64,000 bases of DNA from Leifsonia sp. CL147. Lineage in GTDB: Bacteria > Actinomycetota > Actinomycetes > Actinomycetales > Microbacteriaceae. The notes beneath the pieces were generated by a model. That model was not told the origin of the DNA. It searched no databases and was given only the letters and a program-made list of their open reading frames with translations. This document shows positions 8,496 to 16,144 of this stretch, piece after piece. Positions within the stretch are counted from its first letter, which is position 1. Each line of letters starts with the position of its first letter. The position numbers and the translations under genes were made by a program. Location: the NCBI RefSeq assembly GCF_900114565.1, contig NZ_FOTM01000019.1, forward strand, positions 1-64,000, read 5' to 3'.

Positions 8496-8854
8496 GAGAA
8501 CTCGCGCCGCCCGTTGATGACGCCGCTGATCGTCGCGATCACGGCGAACACGAGTGCGACGATCGGCTGGCCCAGGTTCCACCAGCCGAAGGCGGCGGAC
8601 CCCAACACCACGATCTCGACGATCGCCTTCACGAACGGGTCGACGTGCAGCACGGCGCGTGGTGAGCGGAACAGCGCCCAGAGCAGGATGGCGATCGCCG
8701 GCGCGCCGATGCCGACCACGATGTTCCAGGGCAGCGGCCAGCCGGTGAACCCCCAGATGGCGAGCGACACGATCGCGAACAGTTCCAGGAGGAAGCGGAG
8801 GACGTCGTTCGCGCCCACCTTGAGCGGGGCGTGCTGTTCGGGCGCGGAGGTCAC
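8492..8854 (-). CDS. YrdB family (DUF2568) small membrane protein
   Basis: A 120-residue integral membrane protein with four predicted hydrophobic segments (LLELFAIVSLAIWGFTGW, WNIVVGIGAPAIAILLWALF, IVEIVVLGSAAFGWW, PIVALVFAVIATISGVI). This matches the YrdB/DUF2568 family, whose function is unknown. The GTG at 8854 is the best start, since the upstream frame lacks a plausible coding pattern. Its stop overlaps the nagA start by 4 bp, so both are probably one transcript, and purU lies 23 bp upstream in the same direction. Confidence 0.75.
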   Translation of the reverse strand: MTSAPEQHAPLKVGANDVLRFLLELFAIVSLAIWGFTGWPLPWNIVVGIGAPAIAILLWALFRSPRAVLHVDPFVKAIVEIVVLGSAAFGWWNLGQPIVALVFAVIATISGVINGRREFS

Positions 8855-8877
8855 GCGCGACAGTCTAATGGCGCGAC

Positions 8878-9741
8878 TCACCGGAAGATGATGGTCCGCG
8901 CGCCGTCGAGCAGCACGCGGTCCTCGGCGAACCACTTGACGGCCTGCGTCAGCGTGCGGCTCTCCTCGTCCTGGCCGATCGCGACGAGCTGCTGCACGGT
9001 GTTCGTGTGGTCCACCCGGACCACGTTCTGCTCGATGATCGGGCCCTCGTCGAGGTCGCTGGTGACGAAGTGCGCCGTCGCGCCGATCAGCTTGACTCCG
9101 CGCGCGTGGGCCTGCCGGTACGGGTTGGCGCCCTTGAAGCCGGGGAGGAAGGAGTGGTGGATGTTGATCGCGCGGCCCGCCAGCCGCGCGCACAGCTCGG
9201 GCGACAGGATCTGCATGTAGCGGGCGAGCACCACGAGCTCGATGTCGTGCTCCTCGACCGCCTCCAGGATGCGCGCCTCGAAGGCGGCCTTCGATGCCGC
9301 GTCGGCGACGTGCTGCGACTCGAAGGGGACGCCGTAGAACCCGGCCAGGTCGCTGAGCGTGTCGTGATTGGAGAGCACCACCGGGATGTCGACCGGCAGC
9401 TGCCCGGCGCGCTGCCGGAACAGCAGGTCGTTCAGGCAGTGCGCCGCCTTCGACACCAGCACGAGCGTTCGCAGGGGCCGGCCGACGTTGTCGACGCGGT
9501 GCGTCATCCCGAACTCTTCGACGACGGGAGCCAGGGCGTGCTCGAACTCGTCGCGGCGAGCCTCCGACTCCACCTGCAGGCGCATGAAGAACCGCCCGGT
9601 GTCGGTGCTCGCGAACTGCTGGCTCTCCGTGATGTTGCCGCGGGCCGCGACGATCGCGCCGCTGACCGCGTGCACGATCCCCGGGCGGTCGGCGCAGCTG
9701 AAAGTGAGCACCCAGTGATTGGAGGGGGAGGAGTCGGTCAC
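8878..9741 (-). CDS. purU: Formyltetrahydrofolate deformylase
   Basis: A 287-residue enzyme hydrolysing 10-formyl-tetrahydrofolate to formate and tetrahydrofolate, which balances one-carbon pools. Residues 8-85 form an ACT regulatory domain (LTFSCADRPGIVHAVSGAI). The rest is a formyltransferase-type domain with NIHHSFLPGFKGANPY and the catalytic region GATAHFVTSDLDEGPIIEQ. Length is typical of the family. The GTG at 9741 gives the usual short N-terminus before the ACT domain; a longer frame would run through the promoter of the divergent toxin-antitoxin pair. Confidence 0.94.
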   Translation of the reverse strand: MTDSSPSNHWVLTFSCADRPGIVHAVSGAIVAARGNITESQQFASTDTGRFFMRLQVESEARRDEFEHALAPVVEEFGMTHRVDNVGRPLRTLVLVSKAAHCLNDLLFRQRAGQLPVDIPVVLSNHDTLSDLAGFYGVPFESQHVADAASKAAFEARILEAVEEHDIELVVLARYMQILSPELCARLAGRAINIHHSFLPGFKGANPYRQAHARGVKLIGATAHFVTSDLDEGPIIEQNVVRVDHTNTVQQLVAIGQDEESRTLTQAVKWFAEDRVLLDGARTIIFR

Positions 9742-9770
9742 CTCTTCAGGGTAGCGGGATGATGTTAGGG

Positions 9771-9805
9771 TTGGTTGATATCCAACATATGTTTGTATTA
9801 GGAGG
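9771..9805 (+). promoter_or_regulatory. Promoter, palindromic operator and ribosome site of the toxin-antitoxin pair
   Basis: TTGGTT (9771-9776) and TGTATT (9794-9799), spaced by 17 bp, form a plausible promoter. The perfect palindrome AACATATGTT (9784-9793) lies in the spacer, and an imperfect one, GTTGATATCCAAC, is just upstream. AGGAGG (9800-9805) precedes the ATG at 9812. This is the usual autoregulation layout for antitoxin-toxin operons; binding is inferred. Confidence 0.55.
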
Positions 9806-9811
9806 CAGTGC

Positions 9812-10027
9812 ATGATCAAGCAGGTGGCCGTCACCGTCGACCTCGACGAGGACATTTACGCGACGATCGAGCGAATCGCTCACGATGAGAGTCGCACCGT
9901 GGGCGAGGAGTTGAGATACATCGCCGGCCGGGTGGCTGTCGGTGAACCCGTCGACCCGCGTCCGAACGTCAAGAAGCTCGGGTTCGTCGAGTTCATCCGC
10001 AACCGTGTCGAGGCGTTCGACGAATGA
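9812..10027 (+). CDS. FitA/VapB-like antitoxin
   Basis: A 71-residue acidic protein. Residues 4-45 (KQVAVTVDLDEDIYATIERI, then a helix) suit a ribbon-helix-helix DNA-binding fold, and the C-terminal tail would wrap the toxin. Its stop overlaps the toxin ATG by 4 bp, the classic coupled arrangement. It should neutralise the PIN nuclease and repress the shared promoter. The family assignment rests on size, position and the N-terminal pattern. Confidence 0.8.
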   Translation: MIKQVAVTVDLDEDIYATIERIAHDESRTVGEELRYIAGRVAVGEPVDPRPNVKKLGFVEFIRNRVEAFDE

Positions 10028-10440
10028 TCCTGGTCGACACCAATGTGCTGTCCGAGTTCACCAAACCCTTCCCGGATCCGCGCGTGCTGGCGTGGATCGA
10101 TTCGGTGGACGAGGACGAGTTGCGCATCTCGACCGTGACGGTGATGGAGATGCTGACGGGCGCGAATCGTCTCGAAGACGGTCGACGGTCCGAGCAGAAA
10201 GCAGAGCTCATCCTTGAGATCCTGAGCAACTTCCACGGGAGGACGCTGTCCTTCGGCCCGGTGGCGGCAGCAGAATGCGCGACTATCAGATCTCTTCGTC
10301 AGTGGGAGGGGCGACCGATCGCCCTGGCCGACGCGATGATCGCTGCGACGGCGATCGCGGCGGAGGCGGATGCGGTTGCGACGCGTGACATGGATTTCGA
10401 CGACGCCGGGATCGCGGTCGTGAACCCGTGGGCGGCGTAG
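10024..10440 (+). CDS. PIN-domain ribonuclease toxin (FitB/VapC type)
   Basis: A 138-residue PIN domain with all four acidic metal ligands: Asp5 (ILVDTNVLSE), Glu42 (TVMEMLTGANR), Asp103 (IALADAMIAATA) and Asp122 (ATRDMDFDDAG). Toxins of this type cleave RNA, often specific tRNAs or rRNA sites, to slow growth. It is coupled to the antitoxin by a 4-bp overlap. The catalytic set is intact, so the module is probably functional. FitB-like is favoured over other VapC groups from the RxxxxPxALADAxIAATA pattern; the target RNA cannot be read from sequence. Confidence 0.88.
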   Translation: MILVDTNVLSEFTKPFPDPRVLAWIDSVDEDELRISTVTVMEMLTGANRLEDGRRSEQKAELILEILSNFHGRTLSFGPVAAAECATIRSLRQWEGRPIALADAMIAATAIAAEADAVATRDMDFDDAGIAVVNPWAA

Positions 10441-10451
10441 CGTTCCGCAGT

Positions 10452-10479
10452 TGACGGACACCGCGGGGTGCACCACGAT
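10452..10479 (+). promoter_or_regulatory. Candidate promoter of the NCS1 permease operon
   Basis: TTGACG (10452-10457) and CACGAT (10474-10479), spaced by 16 bp, end six bases before the ATG at 10486. Transcription would start at or next to that ATG, giving a leaderless message, which fits the absence of a Shine-Dalgarno sequence. Confidence 0.45.
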
Positions 10480-10485
10480 CAGTGC

Positions 10486-11952
10486 ATGACCAGCACTGGT
10501 GAGGACGCGCCGGATACCCGCACGGGGCCGGCATCCGCTTTCAATGTGGAGCTGAACGGGCTCAACACCATCCACGAGGACGAGCGGAGGGGCCGGCCGC
10601 GGGACCTGTTCTGGCCCTGGTTCGGCGCGAACGTGTCCGTGTTCGGGCTGAGCTACGGCTCCTTCCTGCTCGGGTTCGGGATCTCGTTCTGGCAGGCGAC
10701 GCTCATCGGCGTGGTCGGGATCGTCGCGTCGTTCCTGCTGTGCGGCGTCATCGCGCTCGCCGGCAAGCGGGGCTCGGCGCCGACCATGGTGCTCAGCCGT
10801 GCGGCGTTCGGAGTGGAGGGCAACCGCGTCCCCTCGTTCCTGTCCTGGCTGCTCACCGTGGGGTGGGAGACGGTCCTGGTGTCGCTCGCTGCACTCGCCA
10901 CCGCCACCGTGTTCACCCAGCTCGGCTGGGAAGGCGGCACCATCACGAAGCTGGTGGCGCTCATCGTGGTCGTCGCCCTGGTCATCGTGGGCGGGGTCGT
11001 CGGCTTCCACCTCATCATGCGGATGCAGATGGTCATCACGATCGTGACCGGTGTGCTCACGGTCCTGTACATCCTGCTCGTCCTGAACCACATCGACCTC
11101 GGCGCGATCGGGGCGCTCAAGGCCGGGGACGCACCGCACGTGATCGGCGGCTTCGTCTTCATGCTCACCGGCTTCGGCCTCGGCTGGGTCAACGCGGCCG
11201 CCGACTACTCCCGCTACCTGCCCCGTTCCGCGCGGAGCGGCGGAGTGGTGGGATGGACGACGTTCGGCTCGTCGCTCGCACCCGTGATCCTGCTGATCTT
11301 CGGCATCCTGCTCGCCGGGTCGTCGGGGAAGCTGAGCACCGCCATCGCTGCGGACCCGATCGGCGCGCTCGCGTCCCTCCTTCCGACCTGGTTCCTCGTG
11401 CCCTTCGTGATCGTCGCCGTGCTGGGGCTGGTGGGCGGCGCGGTGCTCGACATCTACTCCTCGGGACTGGCGCTGCTGAGCGTCGGCGTGCGGGTCCCGC
11501 GGTACGTCGCCGCGGGCATCGACGGGGTCATCATGACGGCCGGCTCCATCTACGTCGTCTTCTTCGCGACCGACTTCCTCGGGCCGTTCCAGGGCTTCCT
11601 GATCACCCTCGGCGTGCCGATCGCGGCCTGGTGCGGGATCTTCATCGCCGACATCCAGCTGCGCCGCCGCGACTACGCCGAGGCCGAACTGTACGACCGG
11701 CGCGGCCGGTACGGAGCGGTCAACTGGCTGCCGATCGCGCTCATCGTGATCGGGACGGCCGTCGGCTGGGGCCTGGTCACGAACAGCTCGGCGAGCTGGC
11801 TCGGCTGGCAGGGGTACCTCCTCGGGCCGATCGGCGGAACGAAAGGCGACTGGGCGTTCGCGAACCTGGGCGTTCTCGCCGCCCTCGTGATCGGCTACCT
11901 GGGCGTCCTGCTGTTCGCGCGCGGCACCGTCCGGCGGCAGGAGGAGCGATGA
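10486..11952 (+). CDS. NCS1 family nucleobase/cytosine permease-like transporter
   Basis: A 488-residue membrane transporter with about 12 predicted spans. The N-terminal signature GLNTIHEDERRGRPRDLFWPW is typical of cytosine/purine/thiamine permeases of the NCS1 family. It imports a nucleobase-like or related nitrogen compound by cation symport. I prefer the ATG at 10486 to one six codons upstream because it coincides with the predicted transcription start. The stop overlaps the next gene by 4 bp, linking transport to a cysteine hydrolase, so the imported compound may be an amide or ureide that is hydrolysed inside the cell. The substrate is not determinable here. Confidence 0.85.
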   Translation: MTSTGEDAPDTRTGPASAFNVELNGLNTIHEDERRGRPRDLFWPWFGANVSVFGLSYGSFLLGFGISFWQATLIGVVGIVASFLLCGVIALAGKRGSAPTMVLSRAAFGVEGNRVPSFLSWLLTVGWETVLVSLAALATATVFTQLGWEGGTITKLVALIVVVALVIVGGVVGFHLIMRMQMVITIVTGVLTVLYILLVLNHIDLGAIGALKAGDAPHVIGGFVFMLTGFGLGWVNAAADYSRYLPRSARSGGVVGWTTFGSSLAPVILLIFGILLAGSSGKLSTAIAADPIGALASLLPTWFLVPFVIVAVLGLVGGAVLDIYSSGLALLSVGVRVPRYVAAGIDGVIMTAGSIYVVFFATDFLGPFQGFLITLGVPIAAWCGIFIADIQLRRRDYAEAELYDRRGRYGAVNWLPIALIVIGTAVGWGLVTNSSASWLGWQGYLLGPIGGTKGDWAFANLGVLAALVIGYLGVLLFARGTVRRQEER

Positions 11953-12497
11953 CGGGACCGGTCCTCGTCGTCGTCGACATGCAGCAGGTCTTCGGCGACC
12001 CGGCCAGCCCGTGGTTCACGCCGCGGTTCCCGGAGGCGGAGACGGCGATCGCCGGGATGGTGCCGGCGTTCGGCGATCGCGTGGTCTTCACCCGGTTCGT
12101 CGCGCCCGAGCAGCCGGAAGGCGCCTGGGTGCCGTACTACGAGCAGTGGCCGTTCGCCCTGGTTCCCGCCGACGACCCGATCTACGACCTCGTCCTCGCG
12201 TTCCGCGACACCGGCCACCCGGTGGTGAGCGAGCCGACCTTCGGCAAGTGGGGGCCGGACCTGCGCGCGGCCCTCGGCGGATCTCTGGATGTGGTGCTCG
12301 CCGGAGTCTCGACCGACTGCTGCGTGCTGAGCACCGCCCTGGGCGCGGCGGATGCCGGGGTGCGCATCCGGGTCGCCGCCGATGCCTGCGCCGGACTCTC
12401 GGACGCCGACCACCAGCGGGCCCTGGATGCGATGGCCCTCTACGCGCCGCTCATCGAGATCACCGACAGCACGGAAATCCTCAGGGAGCTCGGGTAG
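11949..12497 (+). CDS. Isochorismatase-like cysteine hydrolase
   Basis: A 182-residue alpha/beta hydrolase of the isochorismatase/nicotinamidase superfamily. The catalytic triad is visible: Asp10 in LVVVDMQQVF, Lys in TFGKWGPDL, and Cys in GVSTDCCVLST preceded by the expected turn. Members hydrolyse amides such as nicotinamide, N-carbamoyl compounds or ureidoacrylate. Coupling by a 4-bp overlap to an NCS1 permease suggests it acts on the imported substrate. The specific reaction is open. Confidence 0.85.
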   Translation: MTGPVLVVVDMQQVFGDPASPWFTPRFPEAETAIAGMVPAFGDRVVFTRFVAPEQPEGAWVPYYEQWPFALVPADDPIYDLVLAFRDTGHPVVSEPTFGKWGPDLRAALGGSLDVVLAGVSTDCCVLSTALGAADAGVRIRVAADACAGLSDADHQRALDAMALYAPLIEITDSTEILRELG

Positions 12498-12647
12498 AAT
12501 CGTCCGCGGTCGGCGGTTCCCGCGCGGCCCTGGGCGCGCACATCGGCGCGTAGACGACCCGGCACTTCATTCCTGCGGCCCGACTCTCCGGGCCCGGCCC
12601 CGATGCGGCGGAATGGCCGGGGAACGCCGTCCGTTGGACAAATCCGT
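12495..12647 (+). promoter_or_regulatory. Promoter and structured leader of the MFS gene
   Basis: TAGAAT (12495-12500) overlaps the hydrolase stop codon and is a good -10 element, leaving a leader of about 140 bases before the MFS start. The leader folds readily: CATTCC (12568-12573) pairs with GGAATG (12610-12615), enclosing a perfect GGCCCG/CGGGCC hairpin at 12577-12594. A structured leader before an exporter gene suggests attenuation or a ligand-sensing RNA. I do not recognise it as a known riboswitch class. Confidence 0.4.
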
Positions 12648-13916
12648 ATGACTGCGACTTCGACGTCATCCCCGCACACCGTCCCGAAGTTCCCCTGGGC
12701 GGGACTCATCGCGCTCGCCTCGGCCGTGTTCCTCTCGGTCACGAGCGAGATGATCCCGACCGGGCTGCTGCCGGACATGAGCGCATCCCTCGGCGTCACC
12801 GAGGCGCAGATCGGCTTACTGGTCACCGTGTTCGCCTTCACCGTGGTGGTGACGAGCACGCCGCTCACGGCGCTGACCCGCCGATGGCCGCGCCACGGGA
12901 TGATCGTCGGCATCCTGATCGTGCTCGGGGTGTCGAACCTGCTCACCGCAATCGCTCCGGACTATGCGTTCGTGGTCGGCTCGCGGGTGCTCGGCGGCGT
13001 CGCCCACGGGATGTTCTGGTCGATCGTCGGCGCTTACGCCGGGCATCTCGTCCCGAAGGAGCAGATCGGGCGCGCCGTATCGATCACCCTGGGCGGGGGA
13101 ACGCTCGCGTTCGTGTTCGGGGTGCCGCTCGGGACCTTCGCCGGTCACCTGTTCGGCTGGCGCCTGTCCTTCGGACTGCTCGCCGCTCTCATGGCCGTCG
13201 GTGCCATCGTCGTCGCGAAGCTGCTGCCCACCGTGGAGCGGGATGCGGACGCGCGCGGCGGGCGCCGCCACGACCGCGCGGCGGCGAGACCGCGCGACCG
13301 CACCATCCCGGCCGTCGTGATGGTCTGCCTGATCGCGGCGGTGACCATGGTCGGCCACTACGCCTTCTACACGTTCGTGGTGCCGTTCCTCACGGGCCCG
13401 ATGCACATCGCGGCCGGCGCTGTCGGCGCCCTGCTGTTCGTGTACGGCATCGCGGGCGCGGTCGGCCTCGTCCTGGCGGGATCGGTGCTCGGTCCCCGTC
13501 CTCAGCTCGGGCTCGTGCTCGCGCTGCTCGTCACCGGTGCGGCGGTCGCCGCCCTTGCGGTGCTGGCCGGCCAGCCCATCCCGGCGCTGATCGCGTTCGT
13601 GCTGTGGGGACTCGCCTTCGGCGCCCTGCCCCCGCTGCTGCAGACGCGGATGCTGCACACCTCGTCCGCCGCCTTCCGCGACACCGCGAGTGCGCTGTAC
13701 ACGACCTCCTTCAACATCGGGATCGGCGGGGGAGCGCTGCTCGGATCGCTCGTCTTCGCTGCCGGCGGCCTGATGCTGCTCCCGTGGTGCTACGTCGCCC
13801 TGCTGGTCGTCTCGCTGGCGCTCGTCGTGGTCGTCGGCCGCATGACCCGGGACCGCCCCGCCGCCTCCGCTGCTCCCGCTGCCTCCGCTGCTCCCGCTGC
13901 TCCCGGCACCGCGTGA
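12648..13916 (+). CDS. MFS drug/sugar efflux transporter (DHA1/AraJ type)
   Basis: A 422-residue major facilitator protein with 12 predicted spans. The N-terminal half has SVTSEMIPTGLLPDMSASLGV and GSRVLGGVAHGMFWSIVG (motif C region), typical of the AraJ/CmlR-like DHA1 exporters; a charged Arg/Asp cytoplasmic loop separates the halves. The tail is a low-complexity run of SAAPAASAAPAAPG encoded by short tandem repeats. The ATG at 12648 fits family N-termini better than an upstream ATG at 12603 that lies in the structured leader. Substrate is unknown, most likely a drug or a sugar. Confidence 0.82.
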   Translation: MTATSTSSPHTVPKFPWAGLIALASAVFLSVTSEMIPTGLLPDMSASLGVTEAQIGLLVTVFAFTVVVTSTPLTALTRRWPRHGMIVGILIVLGVSNLLTAIAPDYAFVVGSRVLGGVAHGMFWSIVGAYAGHLVPKEQIGRAVSITLGGGTLAFVFGVPLGTFAGHLFGWRLSFGLLAALMAVGAIVVAKLLPTVERDADARGGRRHDRAAARPRDRTIPAVVMVCLIAAVTMVGHYAFYTFVVPFLTGPMHIAAGAVGALLFVYGIAGAVGLVLAGSVLGPRPQLGLVLALLVTGAAVAALAVLAGQPIPALIAFVLWGLAFGALPPLLQTRMLHTSSAAFRDTASALYTTSFNIGIGGGALLGSLVFAAGGLMLLPWCYVALLVVSLALVVVVGRMTRDRPAASAAPAASAAPAAPGTA

Positions 13917-13926
13917 GGCGCCACAG

Positions 13927-14185
13927 ATTCGTCACGAATGTGCACTTACCGGCGGCGTAGGGCGACATTCGTCACGAATGTGCACTTACCCGCGGCGTAG
14001 GGCAACATTCGTCACGAATGTGCACTTACCGGCGGCGTAGGGCGACATTCGTCACGAATGTGCAGTTCGCGGCGGCGTAGGGCGACATTCGTGACGAATG
14101 TTGCGTTCCCGCGCGTTGGCGCGTAGGGCGACATTCGTGACGAATGTGCGCTTACCCGCGGCGTAGGGCGACATTCGTGACGAAT
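13927..14185. repeat. Seven-copy 40-bp array built on ATTCGTSACGAAT
   Basis: The 13-bp palindrome ATTCGTCACGAAT or ATTCGTGACGAAT occurs at 13927, 13967, 14007, 14047, 14087, 14133 and 14173. Spacing is 40 bp except one step of 46 bp. The sequence between palindromes (GTGCACTTACC, then GCGGCGTAGGGCGAC) is also conserved, so this is a true tandem array and not a CRISPR. It fills the 294-bp gap between the convergent MFS and deacetylase genes. A solo copy is at 95-120. The first four copies carry a C and the last three a G at the centre. Function is unknown; a multi-site protein-binding region is the main possibility. Confidence 0.92.
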
Positions 14186-14210
14186 GTGGCGCGGCGCGGG
14201 AGGCGGAGCC

Positions 14211-15362
14211 TCAGAGGACGGGGGTGCCGGCGCTCCAGACCTGCCGCACGATGAAGTCCGCGTCGAGGAGGACGGCGTCCGCCGCGTAGCCCGGCAGCAG
14301 TCGCCCGAGGTCGCCGCCACGACCGACGGCGGCAGCCGGCGTGGAGGTGACGGCACGCACCGCCTCCGCCACCGGGATGCCGACCTCGAGAACGGCGCGG
14401 CGCAGGGCGTCGTCGAGGGTGAGCGTCGAGCCGGCGATCGATCCGCCGGCCGCCAGCCGGGCCACTCCCTCGCGCACCTCCACGTCGAGCCCGCCCAGGC
14501 GGTAGCCGCCGTCGGCGGATCCCGCGGCGGCCATGGCGTCCGTGATCAGGGCCACGCGTCCGGGGGCGGCGGCGAACGCGATCCGCACGACCTCGGGATG
14601 CACGTGCACGCCGTCGTTCACGACCTCCAGCGTCACGCCCGGCGTGCGCGTCGCAGCCGCGACCGGACCGGGCTCACGGTGATGCAGCCCCGGCATGGCG
14701 TTGAAGGTGTGAGTGAGGATGCTCGCTCCCGCGTCGAACGCCGCCAGCGCCTGGTCGTAGTCCGCGGCCGTATGGCCGACCGCCACGGCCACGCCGGCCG
14801 CGGAGAGAGCGCGTATCGCATCCATTCCGCCCGGCAGCTCCGGGGCGAGCGTGACCTGCCGCAGCGTGCCGCCTGCGGCCTCCAGGAGGAGGTCGACGTC
14901 GGCCGCGGTCGGCGGACGCAGCAGTGCCGGATCGTGCGCGCCCTTGTGTCCGGCGTCCAGGAACGGCCCCTCCAGATGCGAGCCGAGGATGCGCGGGTCC
15001 GCAGCCGCCAGCGCGGCCACCTCCCGTACGCGCTGCGCCAGGGAGCCGACCGTCGCGGTGACCAGGGAGACCACCGACCGTGTCGTGCCGTGGCGACGGT
15101 GGAGCGCCAGCCCGCGGGCGATCGCGCCGGCGCCGTCGTCGAAGGCCGCACCGCCGCCACCGTGCACGTGGATGTCCACGAACCCGGGCGTGAGCCACGC
15201 GCCGGCAGCGTCCGTGGTGCGAAGCTCGCCCGCCTCCGCGACCCACGTCCGCCCGGTGCCTCTCGCGACGATCCGTTCGCCGTCGAACCGCACCCACCCG
15301 TCCTCCACCACGGTCCCGCCGTCGACCAGCCGCGCCGAGTGGATGACGTGGGCGCTGCTCAC
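14211..15362 (-). CDS. nagA: N-acetylhexosamine-6-phosphate deacetylase (second NagA/AgaA-type)
   Basis: A 383-residue amidohydrolase with the same motifs as NagA: DIHVHGGGG, GSHLEGPFLDAG, VAVGHTAADY, HTFNAMPGLHHREPG and ITDAMAAAG. It is clearly a diverged paralogue of the gene at 7305. The ATG at 15362 overlaps the stop of the DeoR regulator by 4 bp, placing it at the end of a six-gene minus-strand operon with an aldolase, PfkB kinase, ROK kinase and SIS isomerase. That company suggests its substrate is N-acetylgalactosamine-6-phosphate (AgaA role) and not GlcNAc-6-phosphate. The specificity is inferred from context. Confidence 0.88.
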   Translation of the reverse strand: MSSAHVIHSARLVDGGTVVEDGWVRFDGERIVARGTGRTWVAEAGELRTTDAAGAWLTPGFVDIHVHGGGGAAFDDGAGAIARGLALHRRHGTTRSVVSLVTATVGSLAQRVREVAALAAADPRILGSHLEGPFLDAGHKGAHDPALLRPPTAADVDLLLEAAGGTLRQVTLAPELPGGMDAIRALSAAGVAVAVGHTAADYDQALAAFDAGASILTHTFNAMPGLHHREPGPVAAATRTPGVTLEVVNDGVHVHPEVVRIAFAAAPGRVALITDAMAAAGSADGGYRLGGLDVEVREGVARLAAGGSIAGSTLTLDDALRRAVLEVGIPVAEAVRAVTSTPAAAVGRGGDLGRLLPGYAADAVLLDADFIVRQVWSAGTPVL

Positions 15363-16144
15363 GCGACGATCACCTCGTAGCCGTGGTCCAGGAAGGCCGC
15401 CCGCTGCTCGTCGGTGATGCCGTCGTCCGTGATGAGCGTGGTCAGCACCCTCGGGCCGCCCAGGGTGGCGAACGCGGTCCGGCCGATCTTGGACGAGTCC
15501 GCGACCACGACGGCTCGGGTGGCCCGGCGTGCCATCAGCGAGTTGACGCTCGCCTCGCCCTCGTCGTGCACGGTCGCTCCGACGATCGGATCGATGCCGT
15601 TGACGCCGATGAAGGCGATGTCCATCGTGATCTTCTCCAGCACCACATCGCTGTACGGCCCGACGAGCTCGTAGGAGCGCGCGTGGACGACGCCGCCCGT
15701 CACCACGGTCTTGATCTGCGGGCGCATCACGAGCTGCGCCGCGATGTTGATGGCATTCGTGACGACGGTGAGGCTGGGATGGGGTGAGGGCTCCATCAGG
15801 TCGGGCCGCGACCCGAGCACGGTGGCGACGGCCGTGCTGGTCGTCCCTCCGCAGAGGCCCACCACGGCACCGCGCGTCACCAGGGCGCTCGCCGCCTGCG
15901 CGATCCGGAGCTTCTCGGGCGCGTGCTGCTCGCGCTTGTACCGGATCGGCAGGTCGTAGGCGACGGACTGGCCGATCGCGCCCCCGCGGGTGCGGGTGAG
16001 GAGCTGCTGCGAGGCGAGGGCGTCCAGGTCGCGCCGCGCCGTGGCCGCGGAGACGTCGAGCTTGGCCACGAGGTCGTCGACGTCGATCTGGCCGGCCTCG
16101 GCCAGGAGGTCGAGGACGGCGTTCAGCCGTTCCGCTCTGTTCAT
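15359..16144 (-). CDS. DeoR family sugar-phosphate-responsive regulator (AgaR-like)
   Basis: A 261-residue repressor with an N-terminal winged helix (NRAERLNAVLDLLAEAGQID and VSAATARRDLDALASQQLL) and a C-terminal sugar-phosphate sensor domain (GGTTSTAVATVLG, AFIGVNGIDP, VVVADSSKIG). It lies within the amino-sugar operon, overlapping its neighbours by 4 bp on both sides, so it most likely represses this operon and the divergent ABC importer. The effector is probably a sugar phosphate of the pathway, such as galactosamine-6-phosphate; that is inference. Confidence 0.9.
   Translation of the reverse strand: MNRAERLNAVLDLLAEAGQIDVDDLVAKLDVSAATARRDLDALASQQLLTRTRGGAIGQSVAYDLPIRYKREQHAPEKLRIAQAASALVTRGAVVGLCGGTTSTAVATVLGSRPDLMEPSPHPSLTVVTNAINIAAQLVMRPQIKTVVTGGVVHARSYELVGPYSDVVLEKITMDIAFIGVNGIDPIVGATVHDEGEASVNSLMARRATRAVVVADSSKIGRTAFATLGGPRVLTTLITDDGITDEQRAAFLDHGYEVIVA

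Noticed and set aside
13927-14185. CRISPR array
   Set aside because: Sequence between the palindromes is conserved from unit to unit, so there are no unique spacers, and no cas genes are present.
13927-14185. Classical parS partition site
   Set aside because: The palindrome ATTCGTSACGAAT does not match the conserved ParB site TGTTTCACGTGAAACA, and no parAB genes are nearby.
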